IMG/VR virus record: IMGVR_UViG_3300035698_011365
Location: 1 to 64,000 of that record
Strand: one strand, 5' to 3'
DNA length: 64,000 nucleotides
DNA from: a virus
A model generated the notes under the pieces. It did not search any database. It was not told the DNA's origin and saw only the letters and a program-made list of their open reading frames with translations. This document shows positions 58,630-64,000 of this stretch, piece by piece; the first letter of the stretch is position 1, and each line of letters opens with the position of its first letter. The position numbers and the translations under genes were made by a program.

Positions 58630-59372
58630 TAACCAAATAGATTGGCGTTTACGGCAGCGTCTGCTTCTGGAGCTGCAGCTGCTTTAGGAGTACCTGCGGT
58701 AGCACCAGAAGAACCAGCATGTTTAGCTAGTTGCTTTGTAACGCCTGTCCACTTATCTGCCCATTTGTGAATGAATACTGCTTCAGTTGCACTGGCTTTG
58801 ATTTCAGTTTGGCTTAGGCTATCAGCTGCACGAAAGAATCGATCAGCTTTATTTTCTTCACGGGTTTCACCAGTAGGAGCATAGCCATTATCACCAAGAG
58901 CTGTTTTATCAACAACTTGCTTGATCATGCCAACTTTAACTGGTTGATTGATGAGTTCATTAAGAACATTAGTTTTCTGAGAAAGCTCACCTTTAGTGTC
59001 TTTGTCCCAGCGCTTAACGACCTTTTCAGTTTCTGTAAGGTCTTCAAGGTTCATACCAGCAACTACTTGTGCTAATGAAGTAGCTAGAGCAAAGTCAGCT
59101 AAAACAAATTCTTTACCAGTTTTCTTATCAGTATAAGTAGTTTTGTTGCCTTTAGAATCACCAGAGATAGGGTAAGTAGTTAGGCGAACCAAAGCATTAC
59201 TACTAACATCACGAAGATGTAGAGTTAAGCTTTTGGCACCAGATGCTGTTGTATCTGAGTAAGCCATTTCGATCATCATATCGTAAAGGCCGCTCTCAAC
59301 CATAAATCCACCGCCAACTGTATCTTTAGTTACGGCTTCATCAGTAGTTTTTGCATTAGCGAATGTGGTCAT
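58629..59372 (-). CDS. Single-stranded-DNA-binding protein (N4 gp45-like)
   Basis: A 247-residue protein starting MTTFANAKTTDEAVTKDTVG (AAGGA upstream; an upstream in-frame start at 59459 would overlap the ATPase gene and lacks a ribosome site). SSB core: YDMMIEMAYSDTTASGAKSL, LTLHLRDVSSNALVRLTTYP, then NVLNELINQPVKVGMIKQVV. The C-terminus is Ala-rich, ending APEADAAVNANLFG. Known of N4: SSB is needed for replication and, through its C-terminus, activates host polymerase at late promoters. Both roles are expected here. Confidence 0.78.
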   Translation of the reverse strand: MTTFANAKTTDEAVTKDTVGGGFMVESGLYDMMIEMAYSDTTASGAKSLTLHLRDVSSNALVRLTTYPISGDSKGNKTTYTDKKTGKEFVLADFALATSLAQVVAGMNLEDLTETEKVVKRWDKDTKGELSQKTNVLNELINQPVKVGMIKQVVDKTALGDNGYAPTGETREENKADRFFRAADSLSQTEIKASATEAVFIHKWADKWTGVTKQLAKHAGSSGATAGTPKAAAAPEADAAVNANLFG

Positions 59373-59394
59373 ATTATTATCGTCCTTATTAAAA

Positions 59395-60111
59395 TTAATC
59401 GTAATATTCATGTAACCGGTCAGTAACCAGTTGCACATCGTTGTCGATGAAGGTTTCACTCACATCCCACATAGACATAGGGCTGCGAATAGCTTCATCA
59501 ATAGTGTTCCGAGTCAATTGAGTCTGGAATACATATTTAAAACCTAACGCTTCTTCTTGAGGCGTTATGTTTAATAGTTTGGATTTATATGGCTCTAAAT
59601 CCGTGATAGGTACTTTTTTGGTGCTGATAACAGTAGAGAAATGACTTTCAATACCGGTATTCATTAATGAGCCTTTCACTTTAACTCTGGTTTCCACGTC
59701 CAGAGTCTTTTCATTAGTGATGCTCAAAGTATGTCCTGTGAAAATGACATTCTTGGTTGAGTTAGCCACATACTGACTCAATAATACTTTAAAGAATTGG
59801 GCATAATCTCCCCAAGCCTTCATAGTATTTGGAGAAGTCAGTACATGGATAGACTCATACATGTCCATCATAAATGTTAAGCTATCTATGACGATAGTAT
59901 GTATAGCGGGGTGGTTTTCAGCTTCAACAAAGATACCTTCTATTTTCTTTGGATCAGTGATTGTTTGCTCACGGAATCCAGACTTAAATGGAAGTTTCTT
60001 GTTGTTTTCACAATTGAGGTAGATAACTCCAGCAGGGTCTTTAAGATTTCTAAAGGCTGCTGATTTACCAGTGGCTGATTTACCACTGATTAATACTAAA
60101 TGGTCGTTCAT
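59395..60111 (-). CDS. AAA/RecA-fold ATPase (N4 gp42-like)
   Basis: A 238-residue ATPase: Walker A ISGKSATGKSAAFRNL (residues 7-22), Walker B IHTIVIDSLTFMMD (about 69-82), then FTGHTLSI as the sensor. Same family as phage recombinases of the Sak4/AAA_24 type, which work with the phage SSB; the gene lies directly upstream of SSB here. Likely recombination or replication-loading. Confidence 0.78.
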   Translation of the reverse strand: MNDHLVLISGKSATGKSAAFRNLKDPAGVIYLNCENNKKLPFKSGFREQTITDPKKIEGIFVEAENHPAIHTIVIDSLTFMMDMYESIHVLTSPNTMKAWGDYAQFFKVLLSQYVANSTKNVIFTGHTLSITNEKTLDVETRVKVKGSLMNTGIESHFSTVISTKKVPITDLEPYKSKLLNITPQEEALGFKYVFQTQLTRNTIDEAIRSPMSMWDVSETFIDNDVQLVTDRLHEYYD

Positions 60112-60138
60112 TATTATTCCTTATGGAGTTTACGAAAA

Positions 60139-60153
60139 CCTGCCGAAGGCAGG
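60139..60153 (-). terminator. Small hairpin between primase and ATPase genes
   Basis: On the minus strand CCTGCC-TTC-GGCAGG is followed by TTTTCG, so a weak terminator or attenuator after the primase gene is the best reading. It also has the 3-nt-loop shape of the early hairpins, but without the central loop G on the template strand. Confidence 0.5.
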
Positions 60154-60154
60154 A

Positions 60155-62302
60155 CTATATATCCCTTTTATGAATGGCTTTAGAAGCTGAGACCATGATA
60201 GTACTGAGGATCTCATTTTCATTCATTTTATCTGGGAGCTTATTATTTAATCCTATAACACTGTTCTGCACTGCGTTTAGATCCATACCGGAATCCACAA
60301 GCATTAGAGCGTATTTGATTAGTTGGTTGCTTCTGTTGCCTGCAGAAGTATTATTTACAAACCAGCGTTCTACATTGTTTAGTGATTGCTGACTGTCGAT
60401 AATTCTCTTTCTCTCTTCATTCTTAGTAGTCTGAGGAATGAATAAGAGAGAATTAAGCAAATCACCGGTATTATAGAAATAACTTCCATTATGAGACATC
60501 CACTTCCTTGATCGTTGGATTGTTTGTGCATCAGCTTCGAATGGAAGCCATTCTAATACATTAGTCATGAATCCCTTAAATTCATTAGCTGATAGTTTTA
60601 GGGTATGTGACATAGGCATTATAATCCTAAACCTGTTCGTTGTAGTACTGTGCCGTTTAGTAGTATAAATAAGGGATGTGTAGTCCTTTAACAGCAGTCT
60701 CGCTGTGTCTAGACTTACTCCGCCATCTATGTCCAATACTACCAGATTAAAGCCCGGAAGTACATTTTCTTCTTTACGATAATCATCAATTAAATGATGA
60801 GAAACCCAATGATAATTAGGGGCTTGAGTGAGTTTATGTAGCTCAGAAAACACACCTTTTTTTGGTACATAGCCTTCTGCTAATTTAGTACTATATGCTA
60901 CAATTACTTCTTTAAGATCGGTCTCTGCTAGAGACTCACCTCTAAGAAACTCAATACCATCTGTTATCTGTTTCTTGATGATAATATTGTTTTTATAGCC
61001 ATGGGCAATGGCCAGAGTCATCATTTCTCTCTTTTGGTTTTCAGATCCCTTATAGAAAGGGAGATCCTCAACCATATCAACATGAGTGACCTCACGGCCT
61101 GTATTAGCTATGTAGTTAGCTAGTTTCACATAATTACGCTCTCTGGTAAGTAAATCACCAAAGGCCTCTCCTGAGTCCTCTACAAGCTTAATAGCGCTAT
61201 AGAGATGATCTTCAGTGACTTCCGGAGATCCATCAATAAATGCATAGGTTCCTGCAAGCTTAAGAGCTTTAAAGTAACGGTGATCTAGTTCAGCTTTCTT
61301 AATCTCTTCGTGATCAGAAAGACTAGCTGCTATTTTCTCACAACGCTGTTTATATTCAATGAGAAGTAAACTTACATCTTTATCAATATCCAGTGTGGTA
61401 CCAAAGCAGATAGGATGAGCCAAATTACCTAAATCATTAGCCAGAGTCTGTAGAAAAGTACTTGCTGTATTATCAGTAAGCATATCATAGATCTGTTCTG
61501 GAGTTAGATTGGTTTCTTTAGTGGAGAGTTTAGTATATCCAAAGAGACATCGACGGGCGTATCCTGTTTCTAACATGCTATAGAATTCTTCTTCCACTCT
61601 GCCGCCATTTAACAATTTAGCAGGTGTTCCGAAGAGCATCATATTAGTAGGAGTCTTCCCGTCGATTTCTTCGCCACGAAGATTCTCTTGGGTATTTTTG
61701 GTTAGTTTTTGTTTGACTTTACCGACATCAAATAGTTCCAGAAATGTATTGAGAACATCAACATTACCTAAAAGATTTGAACCAATTTCATCAATTTCCA
61801 TATTCATAGAACCGCAATCTGCCATAAGCAGTTTGTGCCTCATTTGTTTTACGGCTGCAGTAGTTCCACTATCAAATGAGAAGGCTAGGTTTCCGAGCTG
61901 TTCAAATTCTTTCTCTACTCGAAGAAGCTCTTCACCTTCATCACAATTTTTCTTAGTGGCTCGCTTGATAGCCAGCTTTGCTAGATTGCCTTCACTAATC
62001 TTAATAAAGGTTTCTTCTAGGAAGCGCTCTTTAAATACATTAATGACTTGCTCTTCAACAATATTAGTAGAGTGGCCTTTACCTTCACCAGATGAGGCTA
62101 GATTGAGAGCATATACATTTACAGGGATCTGGCCTCTATCATGTGTTTTGATTGTGGTTCGCATCATAGATGCTACTTTGGTAAAGTAATAAGATACAAG
62201 TACTCTGAAAAAGAGTCTATTTGTGCTCTGTGTTTTTTGACAAAGAACATCAACCAACTGGTCAGAAGTTTTATGATAATCCATTAAATCATAAGTTTTC
62301 AT
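60155..62302 (-). CDS. Helicase-primase (N4 gp43-like)
   Basis: A 715-residue protein with two parts. Residues about 45-340: a P-loop ATPase of the DUF3987 helicase type (NLASSGEGKGHS, with acid MNMEIDEIGSNL). Residues about 490-600: an archaeo-eukaryotic-type primase core, FNLVVLDIDGGVSLDTARLL with the DxD metal site, then YTTKRHSTTTNRFRIIMPMS. So helicase comes first and primase second, the reverse of T7 gp4. C-terminal helices with NKLPDKMNENEILSTI follow. Primes phage DNA synthesis. Confidence 0.78.
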   Translation of the reverse strand: MKTYDLMDYHKTSDQLVDVLCQKTQSTNRLFFRVLVSYYFTKVASMMRTTIKTHDRGQIPVNVYALNLASSGEGKGHSTNIVEEQVINVFKERFLEETFIKISEGNLAKLAIKRATKKNCDEGEELLRVEKEFEQLGNLAFSFDSGTTAAVKQMRHKLLMADCGSMNMEIDEIGSNLLGNVDVLNTFLELFDVGKVKQKLTKNTQENLRGEEIDGKTPTNMMLFGTPAKLLNGGRVEEEFYSMLETGYARRCLFGYTKLSTKETNLTPEQIYDMLTDNTASTFLQTLANDLGNLAHPICFGTTLDIDKDVSLLLIEYKQRCEKIAASLSDHEEIKKAELDHRYFKALKLAGTYAFIDGSPEVTEDHLYSAIKLVEDSGEAFGDLLTRERNYVKLANYIANTGREVTHVDMVEDLPFYKGSENQKREMMTLAIAHGYKNNIIIKKQITDGIEFLRGESLAETDLKEVIVAYSTKLAEGYVPKKGVFSELHKLTQAPNYHWVSHHLIDDYRKEENVLPGFNLVVLDIDGGVSLDTARLLLKDYTSLIYTTKRHSTTTNRFRIIMPMSHTLKLSANEFKGFMTNVLEWLPFEADAQTIQRSRKWMSHNGSYFYNTGDLLNSLLFIPQTTKNEERKRIIDSQQSLNNVERWFVNNTSAGNRSNQLIKYALMLVDSGMDLNAVQNSVIGLNNKLPDKMNENEILSTIMVSASKAIHKRDI

Positions 62303-62679
62303 TTATCATCCTTGCGTATAACTATTGGTGTACCTTTAGGGAGCATATCTCTGTCAATCTTACCTGACCATACTCTAGCTAAAGCAGTGCGAGATTTATT
62401 AGTACCAAGTTGCTCATTGATTTTATCAGTGAGATCCCAACCAGTAAGTCTCTTGACTCCACGTTCTTTTGCAGTGTTGTTCCAGACTAGGAACTGTCTA
62501 TGAGCTTCTATAATGAAGTCATACATATACTGTGTGAGCTTAGTGGTGTCTCTTCTCTTACGAGGTCTCCGAGGAGCAAAAGATTTCTCTTTAGTGAAGA
62601 ATCTATTATGGACTAGTGAAACAGGATTATAAATCCTTATCAGGCGGGATGCTCCACCTAATTTTTTACGAATATTCAT
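62299..62679 (-). CDS. Basic DNA-binding-like protein, 126 aa
   Basis: A 126-residue protein with a strongly basic N-terminus (FAPRRPRKRRDTTKL), then helical DFIIEAHRQFLVWNNTAKER and GWDLTDKINEQLGTNKSRTA, which looks like a helix-turn-helix (DLTDKINEQLGTNKSRTALA). It overlaps the primase start by 4 bp. Likely acts with replication genes. Function unknown. Confidence 0.6.
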   Translation of the reverse strand: MNIRKKLGGASRLIRIYNPVSLVHNRFFTKEKSFAPRRPRKRRDTTKLTQYMYDFIIEAHRQFLVWNNTAKERGVKRLTGWDLTDKINEQLGTNKSRTALARVWSGKIDRDMLPKGTPIVIRKDDK

Positions 62680-62689
62680 TTTGGTTTCC

Positions 62690-63676
62690 TTAAAGTGTTA
62701 AAGTGCCATCGAGAATATAAATGTCTTTTTGCTGACAGATAGAGGTTGCATCACAATATCTACATTTCATTACCATACCTTTAACGGTATCGACTACACC
62801 CACATTACCATCTTGATGAAGACGGCTTAAAGCGTCATTCATATTATCGAAGTTCTTAGTGCTTCTAGCTTTCTTTTGTGGGTTTTTGTAATATTTGTAA
62901 GTAGGAGCAGATCTCCATAGATCTTCATCATTACACTCAGGCATTTTCTCTTCTGGTTCATTCTGATATTTAGCAATATCATCGATTTTATCTTCAACAA
63001 ATCTTTGAACATCAGCAACAGGCATCAGTTCCATTTCAACTTGCTCAATCTTATTCTTAGGATACTTAGGATTAATAAGAACCTGTGATTGAGTCCAGTT
63101 AGTGAAGATATATTGAACGGCCATCCGGTTATTAGTGATAATTGTTGGATTGAGCCATCTGTATATGCTGCCTTGCATGGCAAACTTCTTGTTATAGGGG
63201 TCTTTTACATAAGCAAAGGTACTGGTTGATTTAAAATCTTCCAGTCTACCTTGCATTACTAAGTCGAATTGACCGGTAACAATCACACCTTTGACTATTT
63301 TACTTGATCTCTTCTCCATATAGACAGGGATGAGGCTTGGATCGGCTTTTAAAGCTTCCTCAGAGGGGTTAAGTACCACTTTTGATGCAACTGACTTAGG
63401 ATAACCTAAATCAAGCATAGTGGCCTCTATATCGCCTTCCCAAGCATTTTCAATACCTGAATGGATTGCTTGACCAATACGACTAGCTGCAAGTGAGTTC
63501 ACATTGATAGCTGTGTCTTCTGGTTTAACTCTACCAGAGAGTATAATTTGCTTAGTAGAATTAAGTAAAGTAGTAGCACTTATAGAGTTTGGATCGGGAT
63601 GCGCATCATAGCCACTAGAAGCAAGCCAAACTTTCATAGAGAGGGGTACGTTAGAAGGTAAATTAATTAATGCCAT
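62690..63676 (-). CDS. PD-(D/E)XK nuclease (RecB/Cas4-like exonuclease family)
   Basis: A 328-residue protein. Core: an N-terminal helix with RIGQAIHSGIENAWEG (H motif), VTGQFDLVMQGRLEDFKSTS with the D...(x)DFK catalytic pair (about residues 137-152), then QGSIYRWLNP with the Q-xxx-Y motif. Four cysteines at the C-terminus (CRYCDATSIC, with others nearby) could hold an iron-sulphur or zinc cluster as in Cas4/AddB. Likely exonuclease for replication, recombination or host DNA breakdown. Confidence 0.75.
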   Translation of the reverse strand: MALINLPSNVPLSMKVWLASSGYDAHPDPNSISATTLLNSTKQIILSGRVKPEDTAINVNSLAASRIGQAIHSGIENAWEGDIEATMLDLGYPKSVASKVVLNPSEEALKADPSLIPVYMEKRSSKIVKGVIVTGQFDLVMQGRLEDFKSTSTFAYVKDPYNKKFAMQGSIYRWLNPTIITNNRMAVQYIFTNWTQSQVLINPKYPKNKIEQVEMELMPVADVQRFVEDKIDDIAKYQNEPEEKMPECNDEDLWRSAPTYKYYKNPQKKARSTKNFDNMNDALSRLHQDGNVGVVDTVKGMVMKCRYCDATSICQQKDIYILDGTLTL

Positions 63677-63685
63677 TATTTGTCC

Positions 63686-64000
63686 TTAGTTGTCGAACCA
63701 GAATATTGCCCTTATTTTTTCTGGGTCATTGTCTGTTTTTGATAGGAGTTTCTCCATAATATCATAGGCGTCTTTTAAGCCAAATAATAGAGATTTCTTA
63801 CCTTTTCCCTCTGGAAGAAGAGTTGTTCTTAATAGTTCTTCCTTAAGCTCTTTCATGGTGATCCAAGAAGGACTATGAGCATCTTCCTTCCATGACTGAT
63901 AATACTTATATATACGAGGATCACAATCTTTAGGGATTCCTCTACGATCTCTAGCGTGGATGTTATCAACACGAACTCCGGCTAATAAACCAAATAATTC
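63686..64000 (-). CDS. Conserved phage protein, 5' end cut by window edge
   Basis: The last 104 residues of a gene entering from the right: ELFGLLAGVRVDNIHARDRR, GIPKDCDPRIYKYYQSWKED, then AHSPSWITMKELKEELL. The LLAGVR, RGIP, D..I...Y..W..DAHS.SW.T..EL blocks are typical of a very common small phage family of unknown function. Stop at 63686-63688, 10 bp before the nuclease start. Confidence 0.7.
   Translation of the reverse strand, partial: ELFGLLAGVRVDNIHARDRRGIPKDCDPRIYKYYQSWKEDAHSPSWITMKELKEELLRTTLLPEGKGKKSLLFGLKDAYDIMEKLLSKTDNDPEKIRAIFWFDN

Noticed and set aside
60139-60153. 3-nt-loop hairpin as an early-type promoter in the middle genes
   Set aside because: Central loop base is A on the template strand and TTTT follows on the transcript, so a terminator fits better.
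1-64000. CRISPR array, insertion sequence, integrase or rRNA
   Set aside because: No regularly spaced repeats with unique spacers, no transposase or integrase motifs and no rRNA segments were seen on either strand.

Overview
The window is 64 kb of an AT-rich, gene-dense bacteriophage genome of the N4 type (Schitoviridae-like podovirus). The diagnostic genes are a 3,719-residue virion RNA polymerase (46404-57563) with the T7-like catalytic residues, a second two-subunit RNA polymerase of the N4 RNAPI/RNAPII type (8437-9339 and 4793-5785), an N4-type terminase, portal, scaffold and capsid series, and an N4-type primase, AAA ATPase and SSB block. The host is Gram-negative: the phage has an Rz/Rz1 spanin pair, a lipoprotein and an outer-membrane-anchor-like protein. 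I cannot name the host. I see no tRNA, rRNA, integrase, transposase or CRISPR array.

Layout. (1) 1-12.7 kb, minus strand: early genes, read from 12.7 kb towards 1. They fall into transcription units that each start at a short 3-nt-loop hairpin and end at intrinsic terminators: 12672 gene; 12139 to 10332 genes (including an XRE-sigma4 fusion and a SLOG protein); 10112 gene; then the RNA polymerase operon, in which the two polymerase subunits are separated by about ten small genes, many sharing a C-terminal LK-LI motif; then further small genes, including a collagen-like secreted protein. (2) 12.7-13.9 kb: mostly non-coding, structured, with one small gene; it corresponds to where the physical ends of an N4 genome lie. 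(3) 13.9-57.6 kb, plus strand: late genes in the order small genes, fibre/appendage genes, terminase, tail adaptor, mosaic tail fibre, lysis cassette, portal, scaffold, capsid, internal/ejection proteins, virion RNA polymerase. (4) 57.5-64 kb, minus strand: middle genes (small membrane protein, RuvC-like nuclease, SSB, AAA ATPase, helicase-primase, PD-(D/E)XK nuclease), continuing off the right edge. Both edges cut genes, so the window is part of a larger, probably circularly represented, contig.

How it should work (known for N4, inferred here): the virion polymerase enters with the DNA and reads single-stranded hairpin promoters to make early mRNA. This includes the heterodimeric polymerase, which reads the middle genes. 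Phage SSB then recruits host polymerase for the late genes. The most unusual features are the hairpin promoter set with consensus RTGCGY-KGT-RCGCAY, the paralogous small-protein array inserted between the polymerase subunits, the HELLH metallopeptidase site inside the virion polymerase, the SSB-like NLFG tail on a neighbouring protein, and the highly repetitive fibres.
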